Positions 33,242 through 41,735 of a stretch of 64,000 nucleotides of DNA are shown one piece after another (positions within the stretch are counted from its first letter, which is position 1; every line of letters starts with the position of its first letter). The stretch lies in contig CAZMZW010000001.1 of assembly GCA_964571135.1 (NCBI GenBank), forward strand, positions 1 through 64,000, in the 5' to 3' direction. The position numbers were made by a program, and so were the translations under genes. The notes beneath the pieces are model-generated. The model searched no databases and was not told the DNA's origin. It saw only the letters and a program-made list of their open reading frames with translations. The DNA comes from CAZMZW01 sp964571135 (GTDB taxonomy: Bacteria; Chloroflexota; Anaerolineae; Anaerolineales; Anaerolineaceae).

Positions 33242-33631
33242 ATGCAGCTTAAATTTTTAAGTGTCATGGTCAATGACCAGGACGCTGCACTTCGTTTCTA
33301 CACAGAGGTTTTGGGATTTGTGAAGATGGCGGATATCCCGATGGGAAAGTTTCGCTGGCTGACGGTCATTTCACCGGAAGGGATGGAAGGCGTTGAGCTG
33401 GTTCTTGAACCCATGGACTTTCAGCCCGCCAGGGTTTACCAGAAAGCGTTATTAGACGCCGGCATACCTGCGCTGGCGTTTATCACGCACGATATTCAGG
33501 CGGATTACAAAAATCTCAAAGAACGTGGTGTGCTGTTTCGTGGTGAACCGAAGAACATGGGTTTGATATCCTCAGTCCTTTTTGAGGACACTTGCGGCAA
33601 CCTGATCAACCTGGTTCAACCTGCTTCCTGA
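33242..33631 (+). CDS. VOC-superfamily (glyoxalase-like) protein
   Basis: Protein of 129 residues with the two beta-alpha-beta-beta-beta units of the vicinal oxygen chelate fold: FLSVMVNDQDAALRFYTEVL at the start and VLFEDTCGNLINLVQP at the end. Likely metal ligands include the first-unit glutamate in GVELVLEP and the last-unit glutamate in SSVLFED. The start at 33242 follows AAGGAGG by about 6 nt; an upstream frame at 33218 is rejected for that reason. Substrate unknown; relatives act in methylglyoxal metabolism or antibiotic resistance. Confidence 0.88.
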   Translation: MQLKFLSVMVNDQDAALRFYTEVLGFVKMADIPMGKFRWLTVISPEGMEGVELVLEPMDFQPARVYQKALLDAGIPALAFITHDIQADYKNLKERGVLFRGEPKNMGLISSVLFEDTCGNLINLVQPAS

Positions 33632-33659
33632 CCAGAGGTGCCAAAAAGTCCCTGCTGAA

Positions 33660-34637
33660 TTAGAGTGATAAAAAGATCTGTTTCCGTTCCAGCCAGAGGC
33701 CAATAATGCTCAATGCTCTCACCAAGCATAAGGCTTGCAGAACCACCAGCCAAAGGGGCGCGCTGCTATACCAACTTGGGATCCCAGGAAGAAAAAAGAT
33801 GCCCAGGAGCAATAAATGCAGCACATATAACCCAAGTGAGTTTTTGCCCCAGGCAACGAGAATGGCAAAATTAATTTTCCGTACTTTAACCAGCCAATCC
33901 AATGCAATGAAGATCAATGCGCTAACGCCGAGACTGATTAGGTCATAGCTAAACGAAACCCGGTTTTTACTGACCGGTATGAAAAACGCCAATGCGATCC
34001 CAATACCCAAAGTTAACATGGCAAGAAGTGGGAAATAGCTGCGCTTTGAAGGATCGTGAAAAAAGTCAGCCAACACGGTTGTCAGGATCATCATCCCACC
34101 CCAGCTGATTGATCCAGGCAGGCCACCATGGGGTGATTGAAGAACCTCGCTTAACCAGAACGTGTTTAATAGAATTTGATAGCATGCAAGCAGACATAAT
34201 CCGATCACGGCACGCCAGGCAGTCGGAAGGCGGATCACGGTGATGGTTAAAATGCCCGCCACCCCGATCGCCTGCAATACACCCCAGTTGATGGTTGTCC
34301 CATCGATCTTGAGGAGGATCTCCCCGGCAGACAGGATTGCACCAATTCCGGCAATAGCCATGAAGCGCGTGAAAAAATGTTGGTAAGCTTTCCATACACC
34401 CTGAGCGGCCATGCGCCGGTTCCATGACAAACCATAGGTTAACCCTATGACAAAAATGAAAAATGGAGCGATCAGATCAATGACAGTAAGGCCAATATCG
34501 GGAGCATGTTTGAGCCAGGCTGGGATGATGTTTATGCCAGCAAGGTAATTAGCCAATACCATCAGCAAAATGGAAAGACCGCGGAACTGGTCAATGGAGT
34601 CGAGGCGGGTTGAGGAAGGTTTTAAATAGTGAGCCAC
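33660..34637 (-). CDS. Multi-pass membrane acyltransferase-like protein (HGSNAT/YeiB-like)
   Basis: Integral membrane protein of 325 residues with about 9-10 helices. The N-terminal RLDSIDQFRGLSILLMVLAN is the signature of the DUF1624/COG4299 group related to lysosomal heparan-alpha-glucosaminide N-acetyltransferase, and DLIAPFFIFVIGL follows. Such proteins are thought to move acetyl groups across a membrane onto an extracellular sugar. The expected outer histidine is not obvious in the first loop except in WLKHAPD. It points toward the small membrane protein gene behind it on the same strand. Confidence 0.8.
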   Translation of the reverse strand: MAHYLKPSSTRLDSIDQFRGLSILLMVLANYLAGINIIPAWLKHAPDIGLTVIDLIAPFFIFVIGLTYGLSWNRRMAAQGVWKAYQHFFTRFMAIAGIGAILSAGEILLKIDGTTINWGVLQAIGVAGILTITVIRLPTAWRAVIGLCLLACYQILLNTFWLSEVLQSPHGGLPGSISWGGMMILTTVLADFFHDPSKRSYFPLLAMLTLGIGIALAFFIPVSKNRVSFSYDLISLGVSALIFIALDWLVKVRKINFAILVAWGKNSLGLYVLHLLLLGIFFLPGIPSWYSSAPLWLVVLQALCLVRALSIIGLWLERKQIFLSL

Positions 34638-34712
34638 TTAAACCGACATATTAAAGTGATTCTGGTGAAGCATGAGCTGTTATTTGTTTTATCGGTCTGT
34701 TATAGAAAAAAA

Positions 34713-35159
34713 CTAACCGGTAAGAATGCCTGTGATAATTAAGACAGCTAAGCTCAATATGGCTTGCACCCAACTGAAAACTTCGAACTTCTGCATCAAA
34801 CGAGATCGATCCTTTTTGGGCTTGCCTAGTTTCCTGGCCAGGATGAACCAGACATACAGGCTGGTGGCGATCAGGGGAAGGATGACTACATGTTTGAGGA
34901 TGAGGATTCCGTTGTCAGCCATCTCTTCCGCCAAATCCGGGTGAATTATCTGCAGAAACCCGGTGACCCCAACTACTATGGCGGCAATAATGAACCAGGG
35001 AATATAGCGTTTGGTAAAGGTCTCCAGGAAATTTGCCTGATCTACATCGTTCAGTCTTTTTAATGCGGGGAGCAGTCCGATGGGCAGGATCAAGGCCGCA
35101 CCCAGCCAGATCACCAGGCCGATCATATGGAAAGAAAAATAGATTTGTAGAATTGACAC
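34713..35159 (-). CDS. CopD-like small membrane protein
   Basis: Membrane protein of 148 residues with four helices. The first carries FHMIGLVIWLGAALILPIG, the histidine-bearing helix common to CopD/DUF2269-like families, and a second histidine is in ILKHVVILPLIATSLY. This pattern suggests possible heme or metal binding in the membrane. AGGAGG precedes the ATG. Function uncertain. Confidence 0.75.
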   Translation of the reverse strand: MSILQIYFSFHMIGLVIWLGAALILPIGLLPALKRLNDVDQANFLETFTKRYIPWFIIAAIVVGVTGFLQIIHPDLAEEMADNGILILKHVVILPLIATSLYVWFILARKLGKPKKDRSRLMQKFEVFSWVQAILSLAVLIITGILTG

Positions 35160-35425
35160 AACTACCTCCTTAGTAAACCCAAGAAAAGGTTCGGATCAAC
35201 CTGCCCATGGATTGTTATCCTGAGTGATTTCAGTCTTTAGTTATTATGCCTTTGATACTATATCCATTTCTGACCATTGTCAATCGAACCAAATACATCC
35301 TTAAGTATGCCCACTCTCCTGTAAAATGCAAAATAATAGGAAGCAAGTTCAGGCTGGAGAAAAAGCCAATCCAATGATTTAATAATTTGACGATTCTTTT
35401 AATTCAGGGAAAACGCGTCAATCAC

Positions 35426-35490
35426 TTGACATGTTATTATAATTAGACTAATATTGTAATGAATATAAATATATAATCATTCTAATTAGT
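35426..35490 (+). promoter_or_regulatory. Promoter and likely Fur/PerR-type operator of perR-katA
   Basis: A near-perfect promoter: -35 TTGACA (35426-35431), 17-nt spacer, -10 TAATAT (35449-35454). A dyad TTATAAT...ATTGTAA (about 35436-35458) covers the spacer and -10, and a second AT-rich dyad TAATGA...TCATTC lies at about 35457-35482. PerR boxes have arms TTATAAT/ATTATAA with one base between; here the spacing is larger, so operator assignment is inferred. The rest of 35160-35425 shows no gene. Confidence 0.65.
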
Positions 35491-35497
35491 TATAGAT

Positions 35498-35932
35498 ATG
35501 ACTGAATCTATCAAAATTATCACAGATCGGTTGGTAAAGAAAAACATCCGGCTATCTTATCAACGCATTCGGGTTCTGGAGTACCTTCACCAAAAAAAAG
35601 GTCATCCAACAGTGGACCAGATCTTCAACCATCTTTCACCCGAAATTCCTTCCCTTTCAAAAACCACAGTCTACAACATATTGCATATCCTGGTTGAGGC
35701 CGGATTAGTCAGGATCGTCAGTGTTGACCGGGTTGAGACGAGATTTGACATAATGCTCTCCAACCATGGACACTTTAAATGCGATGCCTGCGGCGCCATC
35801 ACCGATTTTGAAATCGATGTTGAAAGTATTCCCTTTAGTGACTTAGGCCATTTTGAAATAAAAGAAAAGAATGTTTACTTTAATGGGCTTTGCCCAAATT
35901 GTACCAACCAAAAAAATAAGAAAAAGGAGTAA
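35498..35932 (+). CDS. perR: Fur-family peroxide regulator (PerR-like)
   Basis: Regulator of 144 residues. A winged-helix domain (IRLSYQRIRVLEYLHQKKGH, TTVYNILHILVEAGLVR) is followed by a dimerisation domain. The structural zinc site is CDAC and CPNC, and the regulatory metal site includes the histidines in SNHGHFKCD and an aspartate-rich stretch DFEIDVES. It sits 5 nt before the catalase gene, so it is the peroxide sensor repressing this operon and itself. No ribosome site is clear before its ATG. Confidence 0.9.
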   Translation: MTESIKIITDRLVKKNIRLSYQRIRVLEYLHQKKGHPTVDQIFNHLSPEIPSLSKTTVYNILHILVEAGLVRIVSVDRVETRFDIMLSNHGHFKCDACGAITDFEIDVESIPFSDLGHFEIKEKNVYFNGLCPNCTNQKNKKKE

Positions 35933-35937
35933 AAAAA

Positions 35938-37398
35938 ATGGACAAGAAAAAGAAATTAACCACCGCAGCGGGAGCCCCCGTGCCAGATAATCAAAATGCC
36001 GTAACCGCTGGTCCACGCGGACCCATGTTGTTGCAGGACGTCTGGTATCTGGAAAAGCTGGCTCATTTTGACCGTGAAGTGATCCCAGAACGTCGTATGC
36101 ATGCCAAAGGATCAGGCGCCTTTGGTAAATTTACCGTCACCCATGACATCACCAAATATACCAAGGCTATGATTTTTTCAAAGATTGGCAAGGAAACCGA
36201 GCTCTTTATGCGTTTCTCAACAGTTGCCGGTGAGCGTGGTGCAGCCGATGCAGAACGCGATATCCGTGGTTTTGCCATGAAGTTCTACACCGAAGAAGGT
36301 AACTGGGATCTGGTAGGCAATAACACCCCTGTTTTCTTCCTGCGAGATCCGCACAAATTCCCGGACCTCAACCGGGCAGTCAAACGCGATCCCCACACCA
36401 ATATGCGTTCCGCCACCAATAACTGGGACTTCTGGACATCCTTGCCTGAGGCATTACATCAGGTGACCATCGTTATGAGCGACAGGGGTATTCCCTATTC
36501 TTTCCGCCACATGCATGGCTTTGGCAGTCACACATTTAGCATGATCAATGCCAAGAATGAACGTGTCTGGGTCAAATTTCACCTGCGCACCCAGCAAGGG
36601 ATCAAGAACCTGACCGACCAGGAAGCTGAAGCGATCGTCGCCAAGGACCGTGAGAGTAGCCAGCGTGACCTTCTGGAAAGCATTGCCAAGGGTGATTTTC
36701 CCCGTTGGACAATGTATATCCAGGTAATGACCGAAGAACAGGCCAAGAAGATGCCATACAATCCCTTCGACCTTACCAAGGTTTGGCATAAAAAGGAATT
36801 TCCTTTGATTGAGGTGGGAGTCCTCGAGTTAAATCGCAACCCGGAGAACTACTTCCAGGATGTGGAACAAGCGGCTTTTAACCCTGCCGCGGTAGTACCG
36901 GGTATTAGTTTCTCGCCTGATAAAATGCTGCAAGGCCGCCTCTTTTCCTATGGGGACGCACAGCGCTATCGTTTGGGAGTCAACCACCATGAGATCCCTG
37001 TTAATAGCCCTAGGCACGCCCCTGCGCATCCGTCCCATCGGGATGGTCAGATGCGGGTGGATGGCAATGCCGGCGCCACCATCGGCTATGAACCCAATAG
37101 CTTTGGTGAGTGGCAGGAACAACCTGAATATAAGGACCCGGCATTAGGGCTATCCGGTGCAGCTGATAGTTGGAACTTCCGTGAGGATGATTCCGATTAT
37201 TACACCCAGCCCGGCAAACTCTTCCATCTGATGAGCAAGGCTCAACAACAGGTCCTCTTTGAAAACACAGCCCGTGCAATGGGAGACGCTCCCGAATTTG
37301 TTAAAATCCGACATATAGGCAACTGTCTGAAGGCCGATCCAGCTTATGGCAAAGGTGTGGCTGATGCTCTCGGTATTCCTCTGAATAAAGTGAAATAA
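35938..37398 (+). CDS. katA: Monofunctional heme catalase (small-subunit, clade 3)
   Basis: Catalase of 486 residues that disproportionates hydrogen peroxide. The distal histidine is His55 in RRMHAKGSGAFG, the distal asparagine is in DLVGNNTPVFFLRD, and the proximal heme tyrosine is Tyr338 in RLFSYGDAQRYRLG. NADPH-binding segments typical of the small clade are present. AAAAAGGAG precedes the start. It is co-transcribed with perR and ends at a strong terminator. Confidence 0.97.
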   Translation: MDKKKKLTTAAGAPVPDNQNAVTAGPRGPMLLQDVWYLEKLAHFDREVIPERRMHAKGSGAFGKFTVTHDITKYTKAMIFSKIGKETELFMRFSTVAGERGAADAERDIRGFAMKFYTEEGNWDLVGNNTPVFFLRDPHKFPDLNRAVKRDPHTNMRSATNNWDFWTSLPEALHQVTIVMSDRGIPYSFRHMHGFGSHTFSMINAKNERVWVKFHLRTQQGIKNLTDQEAEAIVAKDRESSQRDLLESIAKGDFPRWTMYIQVMTEEQAKKMPYNPFDLTKVWHKKEFPLIEVGVLELNRNPENYFQDVEQAAFNPAAVVPGISFSPDKMLQGRLFSYGDAQRYRLGVNHHEIPVNSPRHAPAHPSHRDGQMRVDGNAGATIGYEPNSFGEWQEQPEYKDPALGLSGAADSWNFREDDSDYYTQPGKLFHLMSKAQQQVLFENTARAMGDAPEFVKIRHIGNCLKADPAYGKGVADALGIPLNKVK

Positions 37399-37412
37399 AC
37401 TCTTTGAATTCG

Positions 37413-37441
37413 AATGGGGCAGCAACTGCTGCCCCATTTTG
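37413..37441 (+). terminator. Terminator of the perR-katA operon
   Basis: Perfect 12-bp arms AATGGGGCAGCA / TGCTGCCCCATT followed by TTGCTTT. The loop is very tight. The gap onward to 37655 is AT-rich, without a gene. Confidence 0.88.
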
Positions 37442-37654
37442 CTTTAACCTGAATAAAGCCCATCTAAAAAATCTGTTTCAAGAAGATAGTCAAAACACTC
37501 GCTCGCGAAGCACTCAATCCGCAGGTATTGAATCCTATGGTTGGAATAGAAATATCGAAAAATCAAAATCAATTGAATAGTTCTTATAGTATTCATATAG
37601 ATTGATGTTTTGAGAAATGCTATGCTAATCATGAAAAATAAATAGGTAAATAAA

Positions 37655-38128
37655 ATGCAAAAAATAACTCCATTCTTGTGGTTCGATGATAAAGCCGAAG
37701 AGGCAGTCAATTTTTATACCTCGGTTTTCAAGAATTCGAAAATCGGAAGTATGTCTCGTTATGGCGAAGGGGGACCCGGGGCGAAGGGGACGGTCATGTC
37801 TGCCACCTTCGAGATCGAGGGGCAGGAATTTACAGCGTTGAATGGCGGACCGGTATTCCAATTCTCTCCGGCTATATCGTTTTTCGTCCATTGCGAAACG
37901 CAGGCAGAAGTGGATGATTTGTGGGAAAAGCTTTCTGCCGGCGGGGATAAAGGACAATGCGGCTGGCTGAAGGATAAATATGGCATCTCCTGGCAGATCG
38001 TCCCCAATATTTTGGGCGAGCTGCTGAATGATCCGGATGCCGAGAAATCCAAAAGGGTGATGCAGGCCATGCTGAAAATGACCAAAATTGATATTGGACA
38101 ATTAAAACAGGCTTATCAGCAGGTATAA
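37655..38128 (+). CDS. PhnB-like VOC protein
   Basis: Protein of 157 residues of the PhnB/3-demethylubiquinone methyltransferase-like branch of the VOC fold: ITPFLWFDDKAEEAVNFYTS at the start, FTALNGGP, ISFFVHCETQAEVDDLWEKL and CGWLKDKYGISWQIVP at the end. Function unknown; not itself a methyltransferase despite older database names. It is followed 27 nt later by a DUF1801 gene, with which it probably forms an operon. Confidence 0.9.
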   Translation: MQKITPFLWFDDKAEEAVNFYTSVFKNSKIGSMSRYGEGGPGAKGTVMSATFEIEGQEFTALNGGPVFQFSPAISFFVHCETQAEVDDLWEKLSAGGDKGQCGWLKDKYGISWQIVPNILGELLNDPDAEKSKRVMQAMLKMTKIDIGQLKQAYQQV

Positions 38129-38155
38129 GGGTACATTAATCCCAATAGGATAATC

Positions 38156-38506
38156 ATGGATAAATTAACTGTGGATGAATTTGTAAAAAACAGGGTACTG
38201 CCTGAATTTCAGCCCACCGTGGCGATGATCCGGGAGTTGATGAGAGAATGCGCACCCAAGGCAACTGAAATCATCAGTTACGGAATACCGGTTTACAAGA
38301 TTAAGAAGATATTTGCGGTCATCAGCCCAAACAAGGAAGGCATTACTTTTTCTTTTACACACGGCACTGAATTTGAGGATAGATACAACCTGCTCCGCGG
38401 TGATGGGAGTGTATCCAGGCACGTGAAGATCAAAGACCTCGCCAATGTGAACAAGGAAGCTTTGCGTTATTACATCAAGCAGGCATTGGAGATCGAGGCA
38501 AAATAA
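38156..38506 (+). CDS. DUF1801 domain protein
   Basis: Protein of 116 residues with the DUF1801 pattern: RELMRECAPKATEIISYGIP, VYKIKKIFAVISPNKEGITF, then LRGDGSVSRHVKIKDLANVN and a C-terminal helix. It is the third DUF1801-type gene of the window. Unknown function, cytosolic. Confidence 0.85.
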   Translation: MDKLTVDEFVKNRVLPEFQPTVAMIRELMRECAPKATEIISYGIPVYKIKKIFAVISPNKEGITFSFTHGTEFEDRYNLLRGDGSVSRHVKIKDLANVNKEALRYYIKQALEIEAK

Positions 38507-38589
38507 AAGCTCGTACCCGCATCAATTATTAATACCTTGAATCAACCAAACTTGCCTTTTTAGACAACCGTGAATAAAGGAGTCATATG

Positions 38590-38664
38590 ATGAAAGAGGA
38601 TCTAATCGCAAAGACTTACCTTGCGATCAATACACCTAAAAAAAAGACTGGAATGTATTTGTGA
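38590..38664 (+). pseudogene. 24-codon leader-like frame, possible truncated SRPBCC gene
   Basis: A strong AAAGGAG site is followed by ATGATG and a frame of only 24 residues, MKEDLIAKTYLAINTPKKK and a few more. The start resembles SRPBCC (AHSA1-like) proteins, whose N-terminus often reads like IxAxxxIxINAPxxKVW. The frame stops inside GTGA, whose GTG starts the transporter gene. It is either a gene remnant or a translational-coupling leader. Confidence 0.5.
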
Positions 38665-39317
38665 ACCCAGATGCAGTAAATAAATATTGGAAATATGCTC
38701 TCTGGCTGGCGTTATTCACGATCATTTATAACTTCGGCGAGGGTCTGATCTCTATTTACTTCGGAGTTCAGGATGAAACCCTCACTTTATTTGGCTTCGG
38801 TATAGACTCATTTATCGAGGTCATGTCAGGCATTGGAATTCTGGCAATGGTGATTCGTATCCGCCAAAATACCGATGCGCCGCGCTCACTGTTTGAGCAA
38901 ACTGCTCTTCGTATTACCGGAACATCATTCTATATTCTCGCTGCAGGCCTTGGCACAACTGCCATATTAAATCTTTTCACTGCTCATAAACCCACAACGA
39001 CCTTGCCAGGCCTCGTTATTTCGTTGATTTCCATCGCATCAATGTGGTTATTGGTGATAGGTAAGCGCAAAGTCGGTCACACGCTGAAATCATCACCCAT
39101 CCTTGCGGATGCCAATTGTACGATGGTCTGTATTTATATGTCCATTGTATTGTTGTTATCAAGTCTTATTTATCAAATCACGGGTTTTGGGTTTATTGAC
39201 AGCTTCGGCGCAATCGGCTTGATTTATTTTTCAATCAACGAAGGCAAAGAAGCGTTTCAAAAAGCTGCGGGCATTGATGATGAATGTTGCGATGGCGAAG
39301 GCAAGGAAAAGGCATAG
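38661..39317 (+). CDS. Cation transporter, truncated CDF-like membrane domain
   Basis: Membrane protein of 218 residues with about six helices and the cation diffusion facilitator pattern: GFGIDSFIEVMSG in helix 2, SSPILADANCTMVCIYMS near helix 5. A cysteine-rich tail DDECCDGEGK replaces the usual C-terminal metallochaperone-like domain, so it is shorter than canonical CDF proteins (about 300). The start is GTG within GTGA, coupled to the 24-codon frame in front. A copy of its 3' end occurs at 28624-28692. Metal specificity unknown. Confidence 0.8.
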   Translation: MNPDAVNKYWKYALWLALFTIIYNFGEGLISIYFGVQDETLTLFGFGIDSFIEVMSGIGILAMVIRIRQNTDAPRSLFEQTALRITGTSFYILAAGLGTTAILNLFTAHKPTTTLPGLVISLISIASMWLLVIGKRKVGHTLKSSPILADANCTMVCIYMSIVLLLSSLIYQITGFGFIDSFGAIGLIYFSINEGKEAFQKAAGIDDECCDGEGKEKA

Positions 39318-39318
39318 C

Positions 39319-39375
39319 GTGGTCCTTGACCTCTATGGCAATAAGTGGGATCTGATCCAGCGCGTTGAAGCCTGA
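39319..39375 (+). pseudogene. C-terminal remnant of a VOC-type gene
   Basis: Directly behind the transporter stop the frame reads VVLDLYGNKWDLIQRVEA and stop. The pattern D-x-x-GN-x-W-[DE]-LI-[QE] is the closing strand of glyoxalase/VOC proteins. No VOC N-terminal half is in front, so this is a leftover tail. Confidence 0.6.
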
Positions 39376-39492
39376 TTTTACTTCCAAGAAGTCCTTGCTT
39401 ATCTAAAGAGGATTTTTCATAGTTTTTACAAGAACTGCATATCCGTTTTACTGTGGTTTGTTATAGTAAATTGAATCAATACTGGATACCAC

Positions 39493-40560
39493 ATGAAACG
39501 TTATTTCACTTTTGGAATTCTTTTTTCACTCATGTTTATTGCCTGCAGATGCTCACCAGTTGCATATCAGGTTGAGAAACCTGCAATAGGCTCCTCTTTT
39601 ATAGGCAATGGAGCGATCACATTTGTGATCAATGTCCACGATTGGGTTAATTTAGATGAAAGTGCTGAGACGCTGCTGCGTCTGATAGACCTGTTTGAAA
39701 AATATGGTGTCAATGGAGATTTTTACTTTACTGCACCGGTTGTAGAAGCATATGTGTCCCAACATCCGGAAGTGATCGCTCACTTGAAAACCAGCAATAT
39801 GACCATCAGTTACCATGTCCGCCCTCCTCACCCGCTTTATACCGGATTTGATAATAGTCTAAAGGGATTAGATAATGAGGCGCTGTATCAAACAATCATG
39901 GATTATGAAACCTATGCCCTCGACCTGGCGACCGGCAAACTTGACCGAACCCGCCCGGGCGGCTATCAATATGTTGCCCAAGTGTTTGGCACAAAACCGG
40001 TTACTGCCGCAGCCCCCAATACGAATCCGCGCATCAAGAGCATTGCCGAAAAAGTGTATGCTGAGCTGGGAGCGGGTATGACCATTCATTATCATGAAGA
40101 AGGGACGGATCTGGAATATCCATTTGTCTATTCGAATGACCTTCTCATCCGCCCCAGCGATTTCAGTATTACGCGTGTACCGGGAAGCCAAAATTTCTGG
40201 TGGAATTTTATGTCCGGTCCGCATGCAGCCGAATTCAACCCCGCTGCGCTGCTTGAATCCCACCTGTCTCTATGGCAGGCTGCACGCCCACCATTGATCA
40301 CTGCCCTGATACATGAAAGTAATTTTTACCTGTCCGGACCTGAATCATGGACATCCTATTATTACACTGGCGGGGATAAAAGTATCCCGCAAAAGCCTCC
40401 TTATAATATGGATGCACCCGATTTATCCAAGCCGAGGATGGCAGCTGACCAGCAGGCGATCTGGGATGCTTACGAACGGCTGGTGGCCTACGCCGCAGCC
40501 CACTTGAAGGTAGTCACTTCAGCTGATCTGTTGTGGAAATCGAAAGGAGAAATAAAATGA
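39493..40560 (+). CDS. Lipoprotein, polysaccharide-deacetylase-like
   Basis: Exported protein of 355 residues. The signal peptide ends in a lipobox-like FIAC with lipid cysteine Cys18. A deacetylase-like barrel follows: GAITFVINVHDWVNL with an aspartate-like HD pair, YGVNGDFYFTAP, then ISYHVRPPHP with two histidines. The motif set resembles NodB-type carbohydrate esterases but is not canonical, so catalytic activity is uncertain. The coupled downstream gene (ATGA overlap) encodes an esterase lipoprotein, suggesting joint action on a surface polymer. Confidence 0.72.
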   Translation: MKRYFTFGILFSLMFIACRCSPVAYQVEKPAIGSSFIGNGAITFVINVHDWVNLDESAETLLRLIDLFEKYGVNGDFYFTAPVVEAYVSQHPEVIAHLKTSNMTISYHVRPPHPLYTGFDNSLKGLDNEALYQTIMDYETYALDLATGKLDRTRPGGYQYVAQVFGTKPVTAAAPNTNPRIKSIAEKVYAELGAGMTIHYHEEGTDLEYPFVYSNDLLIRPSDFSITRVPGSQNFWWNFMSGPHAAEFNPAALLESHLSLWQAARPPLITALIHESNFYLSGPESWTSYYYTGGDKSIPQKPPYNMDAPDLSKPRMAADQQAIWDAYERLVAYAAAHLKVVTSADLLWKSKGEIK

Positions 40561-41519
40561 AGCGCCTCCTGGTAATTCTTGTGGCTTTTTCCCTGCTCGT
40601 TGTGTCCTGCAGGTTCAGCATTCCCCTCCGTACTTCGCCCGTACCACCAATTTCAAGTATACCTGCTCAATCATCACTGCCTGTTACTTCCACGTTTGAC
40701 AAGGCTAAACTTGGCAGCATCGAGAAGGATATTAACTACTGTACGATGGACGGAAATGCTCTCAAGCTGGATGTGTATTATCCTGCCCAGTATTCTTCAG
40801 ATCCCTGGCCGGCTGTCATGTATGTTCATGGCGGTGGCTGGCAAAAGGGGGATAAAAGCGAAGGCGCCGGGTTCCGTTCAATGGCCGGGCTGCGTTCTGC
40901 CGGTTTTATTGTTTTTGCCATCAATTATCGTCTGGCTCCGCAATTCCCATTCCCTGCTCAGATCGAGGACGTAAAATGTGCGGTGCGGTTTTTACGCGCG
41001 CATGCCGAACAGTACAACCTCGATTCTGAGAAAATTGGTGTCTGGGGCGGAAGCGCCGGGGGTCACCTTGTTGCGCTGTTGGGAACTTCGAACGGCGTTT
41101 CTGGATGGGAAGTGGGTGAATACCTCGACCAATCCAGCGGTGTGCAGGCTGTGGTGGATATGTTCGGTCCGGCAGATCTTTCGGTGGAATTTGACTCTTC
41201 GAATTTTCAAACAGCCAGGGATGTGTTCGGTGCAACCAGTCCGGAAGATGCTAAACTGGCTGACGCCAGCCCGGTCACCTATATTAATGCAGGTGATCCG
41301 CCTTTCCTCATCCTGCATGGGAATCAGGATGCAGTGGTCCCACTGGAGCAATCCCAAATCCTCCTTCAGAAGTTACAGGCTGCCGGGGTTCAGTCCCAGC
41401 TGGTTGTGGTGCAGGGTGCGGGGCATGGTTTTACCAGAGCAGGCACGCAGCCCATCAGTCCCAGCCTGATCGAAATTAACCAGCAGATCATCGATTTTTT
41501 TATTCGCCAATTGCGGTGA
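40557..41519 (+). CDS. Lipoprotein esterase/lipase, alpha/beta hydrolase fold 3
   Basis: Exported hydrolase of 320 residues. The signal peptide ends in LVVSC (Cys18). The HGGGW oxyanion motif is typical of the hormone-sensitive-lipase/BD-FAE group, the nucleophile is in WGGSAGGHL, the acid in HGNQDAVVP, and the histidine in GAGHGFTR. The start at 40557 overlaps the preceding stop and has GGAG upstream. It may remove acyl groups from a surface polysaccharide. A terminator lies about 95 nt after the stop. Confidence 0.9.
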   Translation: MKRLLVILVAFSLLVVSCRFSIPLRTSPVPPISSIPAQSSLPVTSTFDKAKLGSIEKDINYCTMDGNALKLDVYYPAQYSSDPWPAVMYVHGGGWQKGDKSEGAGFRSMAGLRSAGFIVFAINYRLAPQFPFPAQIEDVKCAVRFLRAHAEQYNLDSEKIGVWGGSAGGHLVALLGTSNGVSGWEVGEYLDQSSGVQAVVDMFGPADLSVEFDSSNFQTARDVFGATSPEDAKLADASPVTYINAGDPPFLILHGNQDAVVPLEQSQILLQKLQAAGVQSQLVVVQGAGHGFTRAGTQPISPSLIEINQQIIDFFIRQLR

Positions 41520-41614
41520 TGACCAGGGTTATTAACCAATTAATCCAGTTATGAAAGATAGATGTCCTGACCGATGTTCAAATCCATCCAGGAAATTGCT
41601 TGAATAAAAGTTAT

Positions 41615-41644
41615 GCGCCCAAAAATTTGCGAAGGCGCTTTTAT
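41615..41644 (+). terminator. Terminator after the esterase gene
   Basis: GCGCC (41615-41619) pairs with GGCGC (41634-41638), loop of 14 nt, then TTTTATGA. The stem is short, so moderate confidence. Confidence 0.55.
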
Positions 41645-41735
41645 GACATAATTAACGAATATCCTGTAATTGGAAATCAAACAAATGACAGCTAAATCAA
41701 TTCGACCTTGGAAATAACAAAGGTTTAAAAAGAAC

